A DNA stretch of 64,000 nucleotides from Prunella strophiata (GCA_036583965.1 JAZBQD010000015.1:22783310-22847309), one strand, 5' to 3'. Shown: positions 26,501-40,978, counted from the stretch's first letter. Program-made: numbers and translations. Notes: generated by a model not told the origin, from the sequence alone.

Positions 26501-29033
26501 CAGCACATATTGTTCCCATGTTGTTCAGGCCAAAGTTGACTGCCTGCCAATAGATACAGAAGTAATTGTCAGCAAGATTTACAGTTACTTTTTCATTTAC
26601 ACAGAAAAGTAGAAAGGTTGAAAGAGTTATGTGATTTGTTGAAGGTCTGTGCTAACAACTGATCGACCATAGCATCCTGCACCAGTGAGTGGTAAATACC
26701 CAGAACACAGGCTGCACATTCTTCTTGATTCTGGAAGTTGTTCTTCATGGCAGAAAGCTAAATTGCCTCCTGATCATCATCAGCAGTTTCTTTTATTTCA
26801 CACATCCATTCAGAAAGCCATCCTTTTTGTTGCCAAACTAGGAATCAGGAAAGTTCTAATTCTACCAGTGATGGAAAAAAAGATTATTTTTTAGCAAGCT
26901 GCACTGTAATGTAAAGAAATTAATGGCATGGTCTTTCAGCTTGTGGCAGAACCGCTAGCAGCTCCTAAATTGGCCACTCTTGTATGTCAATGAGGATGGG
27001 GTTATTTAATTAGACATGTTTGACTACAGTCTGATGATATGTATCTCCACTCTGCAAAAATACAAAATGGGAAAGTCAACACACTCTGAATGTCCAGAAA
27101 GTTGGCAAAAATTATCACATAATGGCAGAAGGTTAGAAGTATCTTTTCAGTTTTTAGGGAACCCTTTTGCCAATGTTACACGGGCATGACTGCATTTATA
27201 ATTCAAACACAGAAAACAGAAGATAAAAATTACTCTGAAGGAACGAAAATCCAGAAATCTTGTGACTTTCTTCCAGGCTGCAAAAGGGATAAACAGCAAT
27301 TCAGGATCAATATGGAGACCCAGGCAGTCAACCTGCAGCTGTGTCTAGAAGGTACTGGATTGAAGAAGAATTCATAAGGTCTTCTCTTTGGCAGCTTTCT
27401 GTAATATCTCTGGAACCTTGAGTAAATTCCCTCCTGCCTTAGTATATGGAAGGCAGTGAGATGCCATCCCATCCCATCAAGGTCAAGGACATCCATGACT
27501 AGACTACCTTTGGCAAAAATGTCTGTACCTCTTTCTTGGTTCCCTCACAGCTCCTCCTGGTCAGTCCTACAGCCTTCTCCTCTTGTCAAATCCTCCCACT
27601 GGAGCTCACAGGAGGGCAGTGCTTCCACTTTCCTTATTCCCAGCTGACACAGCAAGCCAACAAGCTTTGCCTGGTCTGTAGCTGCACCCGCTGCCTAGTG
27701 CTGGCTTTGTGCTCTTGACAGTGCAAACTGTGACACAAGTGGCTCTTTCAGCCTTCTCTGAACGGGGTCTGCAGCTCCTGAAGGAAACTGCAGTTTGTAA
27801 ATGTGACTCTGAAACAGTCTGGTGCTATCCACACACATTTGTGAAAACATTTCATAAGCCATCTCAGCTGGAAGTAGGCTTAACTCTGCCCTAGAGCAGA
27901 GGTGAAGTTCTTAGTCATGGCCAGTGAAAGCAGAGCTTAACTTCAGCAGAAGTTAGTTGAGCTAATTTAGGGGCAACTCTGAATTTGTAGGATGAATCCA
28001 TTAGGATTTGCATTCCCACCACCATTTAATACTGTGGCAAATATTACTCATTAGAGTAACTGGTTTGTATTTGTCACAGACAAACTGCAGGCCAGAATCA
28101 ATAGGCTGCAGTTCCTCAGCAGTGCCAGACTCAGAAATGATGGCAAATTTTATGTATCAAAGTAAGGGCAATAAGTGATGATGATGCTTAATAAATGGAA
28201 AAATGGATTTGGACATATCTGACAACATTTTTCAGTCCTCTGACCCCATGGAAAGGAAAGTCATGGGACTAAGGGATCCCAGGGCTGATCCTGGACTCTG
28301 AGAGGCTTTTCATATTATCCTTGCATTTTCTGGTGTACTTTATTAAAATGAGTAATAGAAGAAAGAGTAGTTCAAGCTTCAGGTACAAAAATCAGTAGAA
28401 CATAACATTCCTATATGTTTAGGGTGGAAAAGAGTGAAGTCTGGACTCTTGAGACAAGCCTGACCAGTTCCTCCTCCAGAAGCACCATTGTCATGAGCGG
28501 TGAGGGAGAAAAAGTCAGAGGTAGAAAACACATTTCTTCTCCACTGTGGAGAAGACTTTCTCACTAGCAATGCAAACATCAATTCTTAGTTTAAATCATC
28601 AGCACTGATGCTCCATAATTCCACTGCATCCACCTTCCAGAATCTTCCAAGAAGGGTATCTACTAACTTCCCTTTGAAGGAGGGATTTCTAAAGATGGGC
28701 TTCTTGGAAACCATGAAATGTGTGACTTTTCAATCAGTCATCTGTATGATAAATCTGTACACTTGGCACAATTAGCACACATTACCCTCACTCAGTAACA
28801 CCTCCTCACCATTCTACTTTCATTTTCCACACCACACAGTGACCATGGAGACTGACAACAGATAACAAGATAATGAGAGATAACAGACAACAAGATAACA
28901 AGCCTGAGACCTTCAGGCTACCATTAACTCAAAGATGGATAACACTGTCTAGCAAGGAAGAAGTGGTTTCACTATGGCCAAATGCTGGGGAAATAATTTT
29001 CCCAGAATAACTGTCTTCTCTTTTACACACACC
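23547..29033. other. Intergenic DNA
   Basis: Unique-looking desert sequence. Only a C8 run (24442-24449) and the short tandem repeat at 28855 stand out. Confidence 0.55.
28855..28905. repeat. Short tandem repeat (GATAACA-type)
   Basis: GATAACAAGATAA, GAGATAACAGACAACAAG and ATAACAAG are variants of one unit repeated over about 50 bp. Confidence 0.7.
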
Positions 29034-29059
29034 AAAAAAAAAAAAAAAAAAAAAAAAAA
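29034..29059. repeat. Poly(A) run, 26 bases
   Basis: Uninterrupted A26 followed by A-rich sequence, just upstream of the old CR1 fragment at 29100. Confidence 0.95.
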
Positions 29060-29099
29060 GCAGCAAAAAAAACCCCACCAAAACTAAGACTGTTAAGAG

Positions 29100-29480
29100 G
29101 TTTCAAAAACATGACCTATGAGGAAAAAAGTTAAAATAACTGGGTCTGTTTTGCCTAGAAAAGAGGAGACTGAAGGGTCAAATGATAACGGTTTTCCAGT
29201 ATGAAAAAGCCTGTTGGAGACAGATATGATAAACTGGTCTCTGTGGCCATGGAGAAAAGGATGAAAAATTAATTTGCAATAAAGAAGATTTCAAAGCAAT
29301 GCAGGAAAGGAGGGAAAGAGTTTTCAGTCTAGGAGGTCAGAGTGAGCAGAGGACCAAAGCTCCAGTCTATTGGAGAAGACAGTGCAGATTGTTCAGAACA
29401 AATCAGACATGTCATGGAATCCTGCTGTGATAGCAGGTGGTGGGACATTTTGGGCCCCTTCCAGTCCTACAGCTTTGTGA
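29100..29480 (+). mobile_element. Old CR1 LINE fragment
   Basis: Diverged CR1-like sequence: an early AGAGGAGACTGAAGGGTCA segment matching the conserved AGACTGAGGGG region, a CTGTGGCCATGG segment, and a 3' end with GGCCCCTTCCAGTCCTAC. More degenerate than the copy at 11851, so probably an older subfamily. Left border approximate; an A26 run lies just upstream at 29034-29059. Confidence 0.7.
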
Positions 29481-30436
29481 CTGAGCCTTGATACAGATCA
29501 GCCTCACATTGAATCCAGTGCATTTCTCTGTCAAATCACTACTTCAAAATCAAAATAGAAGGTTGCAAATCAGATCACGATCAGCTTATCCAGTTAGAAC
29601 TAGTTTTTTGTTCCTAAACCTGACTAAACACAGAGTAATCACTAAAAGAAGCAGGAATTGGACATGCTGAATCTTCATTCTTTATTTTCAGAAGATAGAC
29701 CACTTGCTGAGTGACAACATAAAGAGAAGTCTCCTGGGTGTGCCTGAGTGATAAAATACAATTCTTTGGCAGCAGCAGACCTAACAAGACTGTAAGGCTG
29801 GTTACAATGTTGTAAATCCAAGGTAGCACAGAAGAAATCAGTAGATTTATAACAGCATAATTGTGACCATCATAGAAGCCATTGTATTTTTGCTTGGGAA
29901 ACAGTAGTTAAGCATTTAGCAAAGGTTCTGTTTTCTCCCCTCAAGCTTTTCACATGATTCTCTGACACATTGCTGGTTTTTTTCCATGCTCAGACTTCAC
30001 TTTTTTTTACTCACAGATTTCAGTCAACTTTTAGGATGTCAGGGTAAACCATACCTCTGGTTTTTCAAGTGTTTTCAGATTTTATTGTAATGTGTCTCAA
30101 ACCCACTTCCACAAGTGATGGCTTCTCAAAAACCCTAGCAGTGGCAGCATACCTTGAGCAAGCCTGGAGGGCCTGTATGAGAGGCAAGCATGCTGGCCAC
30201 TAGCTCACCTGTATTATTCTACACATGTTCCTAAATTATAGCTGCCTCCAGGTCTGTTTTAATCTTGCTTCTGAAATATTCCTACAGAGCATGTCTAATT
30301 GGCTGTTGTTTGAACATTGCATGGGCCCCCTCTTTGAAAGCCCTTTCCAACTCATCTCTAGTGTGTACCACAAAGTGTTGCCATTTCCCTGAACATACCT
30401 GCAACATGAATAAATGCAAAAGACAGAAATTCTTGA
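29481..30436. other. Intergenic DNA, nothing recognised
   Basis: AT-rich sequence between two CR1 fragments. Parts may be further degraded CR1 beyond recognition by eye. Confidence 0.5.
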
Positions 30437-30537
30437 GGACATGGTGTAATGGTGAACATGGCAGTTTAATGGTGAACATGGTTGGACTCCATGATCTTAG
30501 AGGTTTTTTCCAACCTAAATGATTCTACAATTCTAAA
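30437..30537 (+). mobile_element. CR1 LINE 3'-end fragment
   Basis: Contains GGTTGGACTCCATGATCTT followed by AGAGGTTTTTTCCAACCTAA and ATGATTCTACAATTCTA, the characteristic CR1 3' end and tail. Only about 100 bp remain. The first part carries a short internal duplication of TAATGGTGAACATGG. Confidence 0.85.
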
Positions 30538-30769
30538 CAAAAAGGATCCTGACTTTCTGTGTTTTAACATGGCTCTAATGCTCCCCTATCCTCAGCAATT
30601 CTCCAAAGAAAGAGTCAGTGGGCTTAGGACAATTCTGGTGAAAAGGCTGTTGAAAAAAGGAGTCTAGACCCCAAGGAAATCTGCACTTGGATGAACGCTA
30701 GGTCATATTTCCTCTGTTAACCTTTGACAACAATTACCTCAAGCTGTGCTATTACCAGATTTAAATAAG

Positions 30770-31320
30770 TGTGGACTTGTTCCATCCTGCCTTTCCCTTT
30801 GTTCTATGTGGGAGCTTTCCCTGGAGCAGACCGGCCACAGAGTGGCCACACAGCCACCCACAGACAATCAACATCATGCCTCAAGAAATAAGAAGCAACA
30901 ACTGATGACATCCAGGCAGCTTACGGTGAGGACTAAAGAACTCACAAAGGACTCTGGAACCAGTTGGGAGTGGCAATGGAGATCAACAGCCTGTGATTGG
31001 CCAGAAGGCTTCTAGAACATTCTATGAGAGACCATATATGTGTGTCGGGGTCTTCTGAAGCAGCCTCTTTATGTTTTGTTTTGCACCCTTGTTTGCGCCC
31101 TTTTATTTATTTAATAAATACCTTCAGTTTTGGCACTTCAGTTGTACCCATCCCTTCCTTGTGGCTGTGCCACACCATCACTGAGCTCCCACGACCAGAG
31201 GGTTTCCCTGTGCTCCCTGCAGATCCCTTGGGGTGGTGTTGCCGGCCGTTCTCCGGCCGCTAGCCGGGTCACAGAGATCACCGGCAGTCGCACGTGTGCG
31301 GCAGCAGTCCTATTCACAGA
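30770..31320 (+). mobile_element. Endogenous retrovirus LTR-like element
   Basis: LTR architecture without coding sequence: an inverted CCAAT box (GTGATTGGCC, 30993-31002), a TATA-like CATATATG at 31033-31040, and AATAAA at 31113-31118. A GC- and CpG-rich U5-like tail (about 31200-31300) follows, unlike the AT-rich surroundings. Borders are approximate and I found no target duplication or paired LTR. The family was not recognised. Confidence 0.6.
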
Positions 31321-34300
31321 GCTCAGCTGAATGACTTCCTTGTTTTACAGACAAGAAGACTTTTTCTTGGCCATCTGTGATCTTCCTGCTCCTCACCAAA
31401 ATGAACAAATCAAGACCTTCTTTCAGTGTAACTCTGGAAAGTTATGAACAATTTCCAAGTCCTTCTTGCATTACCAGCGTGCTGCATTTGGAGGTTTCTA
31501 CATAGATAAATCTAAGCAGGCAGAACCTGCTTGTCACCAGCACAGCTTGGTTTCCCACACACTCAAATGCTGCTTACCCTGAACTCATAAAACTTTAGGG
31601 AAGCAGAACCTGCAGCATATCATAGGCCCTAGTTCAGATCCAAGTATTTCCAACCAGGAACGCAAAACTATGCAGTACCTAGAAACTCAGACAAGGGTCT
31701 TGAAAATTCAAAGCTCTCTCAGAGATAAAGAATTGCATTGATTTTCTGAGAATTTTTTCTCCTTTTTTAAGATAAAATAGTGTGCTCCAACTTTGTCCAC
31801 ATGACCAGTGTAAATTGAATACATAACCTTCAAAACATGCAAAAAGTGGGATTTCCATCTGTACTTAGTGGTTAGTTTATCACATTCTCACTGAAGTCAT
31901 GGGAGATACCCATTTCAGTGAGGCAGAGGTAACAGCAGTTAGGATAAGAGTTCTGGAAAACAGAGAATGGCAGCTTGACTGCTTGGAAAGAAATTCCCTT
32001 ATTTGCTCAATACAGATTCACCATCTGCAATGTCTTTCCTTCCCAGCCCTGTCTTACTGCTCTTACTCTGCCCTCATTTTACTTTTCTACCCCCTTGCCA
32101 GTCATTCTCCACTTAGCCACAGGAGAGTCCCAAATTCCCTTTATGATCCCTAGAGGAACTCAGATACCAGAATAAACAAGGAAAGCATAACCTGCACAAT
32201 TATGCCAATAGTGGTTTTCAACATGTCAATAAGAATGGTGAAACTTTTTGGGAGGAGACTTGGTAATGTACTAATTCTACTGGTGGGCCATGCATTAGGT
32301 TTTTAATCATACTTTAATTTTACATTTATTACTTTAATCATGCTAAATCAAGAGATTTAATCTTCTTTTAGTTTCAAAGGAGACATTCAGCAATTAAAAA
32401 TACTGCTTGTTTTTCATACACATAAAAACTACTAACACTTAGCTCCTTAATCATCAAGAAAGCTATTTTCTCTGATCCATCACATAATGGTAGCTGTGGT
32501 GAAAAAGAAAGAGATTATAAATTTTGTGTGTTCTGCATACACACTGGTGAACAGTAGAGTTGAGAGTTAGCTAATTCTTTTCAGATTCATTACATTCAGG
32601 TCCAATTAATTTGCAAGGTGCATGGCTTTTGCAAAGAGACAGAGCTCTGTAGAGCTGTTATAAAAATAATCTATTTGCAAAGGGTTGAGGTAATGTGTGG
32701 AGCAGCACATGACATTCCACACTCATATAGGAAAGAGTAAAAACATGGTATTTCCAGTCATAGATGCTATGATCATTCCCAGATGGTGTCAGACAATATC
32801 TGTACAGTGATACCAAACAAAAAACTGATCACTCTTCCTTATGTTGAAAATAAGGTGTGCACTGAATTAATATCAAATTAATCTCAAATTTCTCCATGTG
32901 TTTGTGGAGTCAGATACATAACTTTTATGGACACATGAAAGCATATATTGGAAAAAGATTGGCAAGGAATGAATTTCTTCCAATTATGAAGCTACACATT
33001 AAAAAATCACAGCCAACTCTGTGGATGTGGCAATGAAAAAGTGGGCATGCTCCAAAGAAATTAAAATTTGAATGGACATTCAATGAGGTCTATTCTGGAA
33101 GGACCAAGAGGGGAAAAAGAATTTCAAGTTACTTAACATAAGTGTTTTTGTCAGGGAAACACCTTTGTGCCTCTCAGCCTTGCTCATGTAGCAAACCTGT
33201 TGCCATTTACATAATTTTTAGACAAGCAATAAATGTATTGAACAACTGAACTTTGTAAGGAGCATAAACTTAGGAGTTTTTCTCATGTTTGGAAACATTT
33301 TATGGCTGGGATTAAAAAATGGAAAAACTATTTTTTATGTTGAAACTCTTCATTTAGCAAAAGGAATACTGGTTTTCATAAATGTTGAAACATCATTTTT
33401 AATATTCTCTAACAGAGACCCATCAGCTCTTTGAACAGGTTTTGAACTGATGTTTCTCTTTTTAAAAACTAACTTGTAAGTCTGTGTGGGTGACAAAATG
33501 GTGAGGAGGTAAAGACCACCTGACTCACATCCACCAGGAAAAGAACTATGGTATGAAGACACAGCTGGGGAACCATAAGTTGGGATCTGCCACATGTAAA
33601 GGAGAAAATGCACTCATTGGGCCAAAGAGCTCTACAAAGCCCTTCTTTTTGTATGCACACACATCCTGAAATCCAGCCTAGATTGCCAAAGGCTCCTTAA
33701 CTTTTGAATAGGCTCAAAAGTGTGTTAAAAGTTTTACAAAGAAGATCAAATGTTACCTTTAAGATTTTACAGGCCTTAAGCACACAATCTGTTACACAGA
33801 AATGGGCTTTTTATGCTTTTCAGAAGTAGTTTTCAGTCATACAGTACTAAGTATAAAAGTGGCTTCAATAACTTCATACATATTGGTGAATATGGATAAA
33901 ATTCTTTATCTCTAGGAATGCAGAAGTTCATATCAATTTATCATAATTGGGGTTTTGATATCTGACAATTTTGGATATTTTCCCAGCTATTCCATTTCTG
34001 AGTCACATATTTTTCACCAAATTATTCTTCTTACGCCTTTTTATTATGCATAGAAGCAGGTAAGTTTTGTCCCAGATAATGCCACAAAGTACTTACAAGG
34101 TAAGTCCCAATCCTGCAGTCTCATTGTATTCCCAAGAGAGCCCTGTGGCAGTTCTCATGTCTGCCAATGTACTCCAGTGCTTCCCAAACTACAGGATCAA
34201 CACCTTGGTCAAAGGAGAGGGTCACGAGCTTTTAAGGGATCTGCACTAAAATTTTTATCATATCTTTTATGTCTGCAGTGTAAGCACAGTTAAATAACCC

Positions 34301-37300
34301 ATGGCACTGAACATTTCACTCAGCTATCCAGGGGTGAATATTACCATTTATTTGGGGACTTGTCAAAGTATTATTTTCATTACACTAATAAATACTGTAA
34401 AAGTCAAAATAAAAAATGTTATAAGTTCTGGAACATGTCTTATCTAAATCTATATGATCTGGAAATATTTAGCAGGGGAGTTCAGTAATACAAAACAGAA
34501 ACAGAAAGGGTCCTGGGTAAAGCCTTAGGGAAATGCCAAACTATTAATTACACATTAAGCGAATGGTTTTTATTTTTGTATTGAAACAGCAACTATTCAA
34601 AGTCTATGCTACAGTACAACAAAAATTATTCTCTGGTATAACTTAGTGCAGAAGTTGGAGTTATTTTGATCCCTAGAGTCAAAGTGCTTTAAAAGATGAC
34701 AGAAATTGCATTGGGATTTTTTTTTTTAATTAGGAAATAGGAGGGAAAAATTCTGACCCATTAGCACAGAACTTGGCAAACACTAATTATAAATCAAAGC
34801 TATGCTCTGCAAATATTCTTGCAAGTTTATCTGTATACTTGCAATTTATTTTTCTCACCTAAATTATTTTCCCAAATTGAATTTAATATTGGTAAATATC
34901 AATAACTACTCCTAACAGTTCTGATTAAGTCAAAAGGACTGCCCTCATGTAAAAGGAGAATGCCCAATCAAGCCCAACAGCTGTTACATGTTGTTCCTTG
35001 CACTGCTGGCCATCCCTCTAAACTAATAATAAATAATGAAAATTATCTAAAAAGCAATCCCCAAATACTTCCCTTTCCAAGGGAACATACCTTCCCAAGG
35101 TATGACCATATGCCTTTCACACTCTACAAACATGGGAAATTTGCTCCTGTGTGCAAAGCCCCCTTCAATACCCAAGTCTTGCTGTATACACTTGTTTGTG
35201 TGTTTACACAAAGGCACAAGCTGCATCATCAAAATGCAGACACTTCCAGGATGGAGAAGAGATTCTAATCAGAGTATGGATGCTCCTTTGCTCTGGGAAA
35301 AAGGTTATGTTTTGGTCAGAACATGAGGGTAAATCCTCTCCTAGAATGTAAAGTACCACGGGATCTTTAATGTCTAGGCTGAGCAGACATGACCTCAGTT
35401 TTCTAAGGTTTCCTTAATTCCTCAACTCCCACCTGTGAAAGGTCACAGAGCAGTTCCAGTGTTACTGAATTTGTGCTTTGCTTTGGATTTTTGGCAGGAC
35501 TGTTTTAGGGTTTAGCATGTTTGGGTTTTTTTTCTTCTTTCATTTGACCAGCCTGTTTTCTCCTCAAATTTGCCTGGTCCTCAGTACCATGAAGTCACTT
35601 TCTGTGCAAGTCTTGGCTGGGATGCAGAGCCAGGGAGAAGATGTAATCTGGAATTTGAAACTAGACAGAATACATCATTCCATGAATCCGCATTCATCTT
35701 GGTCTTTTTCAGCCTTTAATAGCTGAAAGCAGACCAGTAGCTGCAAAAGTATAATAAGTAAGCATGGATAATTTGGACAGTATGAAGAGGAACTGGAGTA
35801 GCTAATGTTCAAGTTAGCCACAAAAATCAAGTGAAAATAAAGATACAAATCTGTCTTTGAGCAAAAAACCTTCTCCACTAACTACAGTCCTTCAGGTATC
35901 CTGGTTAGCATGAAACCCTGTGTGTTGAATTCACCATCCAGCATTAAAGGGAATTCAGGAACCTCTGAATTAAAGAAGAAAGTGGAAGAGAACTAAGGAA
36001 AAATTTATAAAAGAAATTCTTAAAGAATTCTTGTTTAGTGGAAACCCTTATCCTTCTTCTTATGACAGTTCCCATCCAATAAAGATGTACCTGTTTCATT
36101 GTTGATAGTGATTTCTGCCAGCTGTTACATGTGAGAAACTGCCTTCCCTAAGGTAAAATTAGCAACCTACCTAAGCATAAGGGACTCTTAGCACTGTCCA
36201 CAGACTGCTCCACAGAAGGTGCCTAAGATTTGCAAAGGTGAATGGCATTTATATGACTAAAAATTAATAAAGCCTCCTTTTCAAAGGACTGCAATTTTCA
36301 GGACAATCCTACAATCCCTTCCCAGTTACACCTTGTAATTCTTAAAATTGCTGCATGTGAAAGAACTGGAAAGCCTCACTTAGTCACCCCTTCCCACAAG
36401 GATATTATCCACTTGACTCACTAGTTAAGGTCAACACAACCTTGAGGAGATTATCACAGTAAAGCCACATGCATTTGTCTGCTGCAGGAGGAATAGCACA
36501 CCACTCTGCAGAAACAGAAGTTTGCTTTGAGGAAACTCACAGACCTGAATCAGGTGAGATCTCATAATGTGCCAGGGCCATTTAAAACCCAGAGCTGATC
36601 TCTGTCTACTGACACAGAAGGCTACCAATGGAAAATGGGGTGGAAGTCATTGCATAATGGTGGAAAGAAGGGACTGTCCATAGCAGTTCATTGTTCCAAT
36701 TCAAAAAGTCAAAATAAGCTTGCCAAAAGATGTATTATCTTTTGGCACTCTGTCTTACATTTATTTTTCTCTGTCTGCCTCCTCCCCCAAGTTCCACTGG
36801 TTACATCCTTTGCTTATTACTCTAGAGCCACAAAGTTGTAAAAATGCCTTCATTTCAACTATTGACCACTCTTAGATCTCCTAGTCCATAGCTCCTTTAA
36901 TGAAGTCCTCAGGCACCACTTCCCTGTATCCTTATCTGAGTTTGGTAATAAAGCATATCTTAAGCCAACATCCTTTTACAATATATGAACTAGAGCTGGG
37001 CAAGCTTTTCTTAGCAAATGTTTTATTTAGTAGACTAAGCCTTTTGTTCTCTTTCTGAATTATTATGGAGAAACTTTGACTTCAATTAATCTGGTTGTTA
37101 TTCACAACTGTTCAAATAACAGTGTCAGTGAACATATTTCAGCTGTTTAGATGTTCTCAAATGATTCACTCCAGTTCTTTCTTTCACTATGTGTTATATG
37201 CTATTTACTCTTCAAGGACTGTACTTGGTTTTACCCCACCTGGTGACAATATTACCTAATTCTCACATCACTGGAAGGTTTATGGAGAGAAGCAAAATCA

Positions 37301-40300
37301 AAGCGATTTCATTATGCCCTTTTCTACTGCTGTCTGTCCCCAACATGTACTTCTTACAAAATTTTGTACAAATGTATAATAAGTATCTGTCATGAGGCCT
37401 ATTTTCCATTAATAGCCTTTCAATAAAAGTAATTAGGTATCCCCATATTAAGGGAAATCATTAAAAGATCTGAGAACTTCATCTAATTGAAATGACAGCT
37501 TCAGTCAAATAACCAAGGTTGCACCTAAAAGTAACAAGGCAATGGAATATGAAACTTCATTAGTTCTGTACTTCACTGAGCTCCTTCTTTTGTTGAAATT
37601 AGAATTTCTAAATATTTTTGTACAGTATTCACCTGACTTTAAAGTGATCTAAGTAGAATGCATATTTTCAGATTAACTAGTATAAATACATGGTATGTTT
37701 CTGCAAGTATAAATCAGAGACAGAATACATGCCACTTTTCTATTATTTTGATTATTATACTTCATAAAATAGTACGTCCTGTCCATAATAATTGATCATG
37801 CATCTTCTTTTTTGCATTTCAAGAGATTCACAGGAACTGTAAAACTTGTATCTAAACCTCTATTTGCAGTGCAGCAAAACTTAGAGTGTACCAAGTCAGG
37901 ATTTAGTTCTGCTCTGTATTGTGTGCCTCATGGCTCCGAAAATAGAGTTTCTGCAATGGTTTTCCCCACACATGCAGCAATAAACAAAAGCAACACAAAT
38001 TTGTCAACAAGAAAATAGACTAAAAGAACTACAATGGACAAATTCTATCCTGAAGTCAGCAATAGAGCTGCAAGCACTTTTTTAAAAGGAGATTTTAGCA
38101 TGTAAGTTCTCACATTTGAACACATCTGGTAAACTTTTTCTAGGAATCAAAGCCTTTGTTTTGAACACTAATGAACTGTGATTCAGGGAACCAGGTAAAA
38201 AATACTTTGAACTCTCTTCAGGTGTAGCAAAATTTTTTTAACCTGTATCTTCTATCACAAGCTTTCACTTACTGTGTTATGTGAAGATGTGTTTTCCTTG
38301 CAATCCTTTAAAGTTATCAGCCATGGGGGCTATTTCTTCAGATTTCTGCTTAAAATTGTGGCTTTAACATTTACCTGCATTTTTGCAATTTATCACTCTT
38401 TCTACCCTAGTATAGTACAAGCTCTTCAATTTGCTTAAGCAAATATTGGCAGCAAATCAAAGAAAATACTGTAAGTCCATGGAACACAATTTTAAATTAA
38501 CTATGGAAAGCACGGCAGGGACAGCCACGATGTGAAATATGTTAGGCACACTAATTTTCCTATGTGGTATATTCTTCCCTGACTATATGCACACAAAGCA
38601 GAAAACACAACCTATGAAATATTCTATTTACTATTTCCTGCAATGTCTTCAGAAATACTCTATTAATTTTTTTCCAAGGGTCATTACAGCACTACTTAGA
38701 CAGAGCTGGCAACCTGACTAATGACATTTTTTAATCTTAATATCATGTTTCTTCAGTATTTTCATTAGTGACATTTTTCTCTTAGATCTTCATTTTCTAG
38801 AGTTGTACTACAGCTTTTTATTAAGCTTTCTGGTTACCAGGAACTCCAGCAGGGCACCAGAAAACAGTACTATAAAAGACAATTTGGATACTGCCGTGAA
38901 CATGCCTGGACCTGCCTACATCCACCAAAGGCTATTTCCACCAAAGGGTGGCTTGCAACATGCTAGGCACAAGCTGTGTTTAATTCAGCAGCACTGTGGT
39001 CAGGACCTTGTTAAGCTCCCCATGGAGTTACATGGGATTTATACCAGTATGATTGTAATTAAGATTTAACTGTGACATCTAGCTGTAAAAATTTCTCTCC
39101 TTCCAATTTCCAGTGGCTGTAGAGCTCAATCTTCTAAAACACTTATCTTCTTTTTCATTTAAATTGTATGCAGGTACCCCAGAGCATATGAACACATTTA
39201 ACACTCAAGACTGCAGTGCTGTCCTAAAGGAATTGCCATAAATAATGGAAAATCCACGACCTAAAAAAAAAAAAACAAAATAAAACAAACACCAAAAAAC
39301 CCCAAAACTGTAATAATCCATGATACACATTTTTCATGAGCACTATACAGCCTTGCTGCAGGTGCAGTTTTGCAGATACTGTAAATTTTTTTTCAGTCTG
39401 GAAAGCAGTCACAATTCATAAAGATTATAAAATACATGATTTTATAAGACTCCATTTTACATTCACAGGAAAACTTTGCTTTTGCAGCTCAGCTTTCATT
39501 GGCCAGTCTTGGTTTTCCCATGATGGACATACCATGGACATTTGTAAAAATAAATAAGAGAAGCAAACTTAAAAGTATGTTAACAACCTCTCTTCATAAT
39601 CATACAGGAGCTTCATGCTTGGGTGGTAGGCATAGACAACTGCTCACACATTGGTCTCCAACAAAAAGCAAATCATCTCAGCTTTCCTATTAGAGGAAAC
39701 TCCCCTCCCACCCCACTCCTTGGTTTTTGGATAAATGTAGTCTGTGGTGAAGTCCACAAGCACCAGTCAAGCCCAGGCTCCTCCTCCACTACTTTGTGAA
39801 TGTGTTCCCCTTCATCAGGGTATCTGTTGGCCTCTACCACCCTCGTTCCTTCCCTGTTCCTCCCTCTTCTCTGCCCCTCATTTTTTGCCAAAACACCAAA
39901 CAAATGACCACTGCCCATCGTGATCCATACAGAGGAGCTGCAGCTAAAAATGAAGGTAATGATCTAACACCATTCTTTACCTCAATCATAGACTACACTG
40001 CATTTATTTATCCCACTGCCAATTCCAGTCAAGATTTCTACTTCACACTGTGCCAGAGACAACTGGAAAAGCCTCAGAGAAGCCTTGAGTGAAGAAGATG
40101 GATATCTGTTTCAGGGTGGACGTAGGCAGTACCCATGGAATGAGTACCTGGTTATGCCTTGCACGTAACTAATATTTAAAACTTGGATTACCTACAAATA
40201 AAAATATTATGGAGCTGGATCTGCTCCCAAGTGTATTCCCCAGTTAAATGGTAGAAAGAAAAGAGATTAATGAATCCCAACCCATTGAGATAGACATGAA

Positions 40301-40957
40301 CAGAGAGTTCAGAGATGAACTGTAGTCTCGAGCAACCAAGATTCACACCACCAGGCAACTGTGTAGTTCTGATAACGGAAGAAGAAAGGACTGAATGCCA
40401 AGAGCCACACTGCCTGAATTATTGATGGTGAAATAGAAACCAGCCCCTCCCCACATGTGCAGTTTGAGTCAGAAATCCCAGGAATGGGGCCCAATACCCT
40501 CAGCACCAAGGGGACATAAATCTAGAGCTAGCTAACATGAAACATGGGCAACAAGAGGGTGTTAGCAGCTCCTTCCACCCCAAGCTGAAGCTCCTTTCCT
40601 TGTGCTGCAGAACACACTTTTGCTTGAGGTCAAGAACTCCAGAGTAACCCTTGAAGCCCTTTCAGGAACGAGCTAGAGATCATTATGGTGTTTGAAAAGC
40701 TGTAGTGCAGTGATTCTACCATCAGTGTCTTATGCAGAAGCCTACTGGATAGAGCACTTGAGCAGTTTCCTTCTCTACCTGAAAGGTTCAAGCTCCCTGC
40801 CCTAATCACAAGACACAACTCCAGGCTCTCAGGTGAAAATCACATAAACATGGCTGTGTATCCTGCTGGGAAACTCACCTGGAAAAAGTGGGACTCATGT
40901 TCCAGTCTCTGCTCTAAGGCTGATGGAGATGTTTTCCTATCCATGAATTCTGCAATT
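31321..40957. other. Intergenic desert, about 9.6 kb
   Basis: Very AT-rich, CpG-poor DNA with no recognisable mobile element over nearly 10 kb, which is compatible with conserved noncoding elements. Only the paired hairpins at 35069-35104 and an A-rich stretch near 39260-39300 stand out. Confidence 0.55.
35069..35104. repeat. Two adjoining small inverted repeats
   Basis: TTCCCTT-TCC-AAGGGAA (35069-35085) is followed directly by CATACCTT-CCC-AAGGTATG (35086-35104): stems of 7 and 8 bp with 3-nt loops and no spacer. Confidence 0.9.
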
Positions 40958-40978
40958 AAAAAAAAAAAAAAAAAAAAA
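40958..40978. repeat. Poly(A) run, 21 bases
   Basis: Uninterrupted A21 preceded by GCAATT. No retroposon body recognised upstream. Confidence 0.95.
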
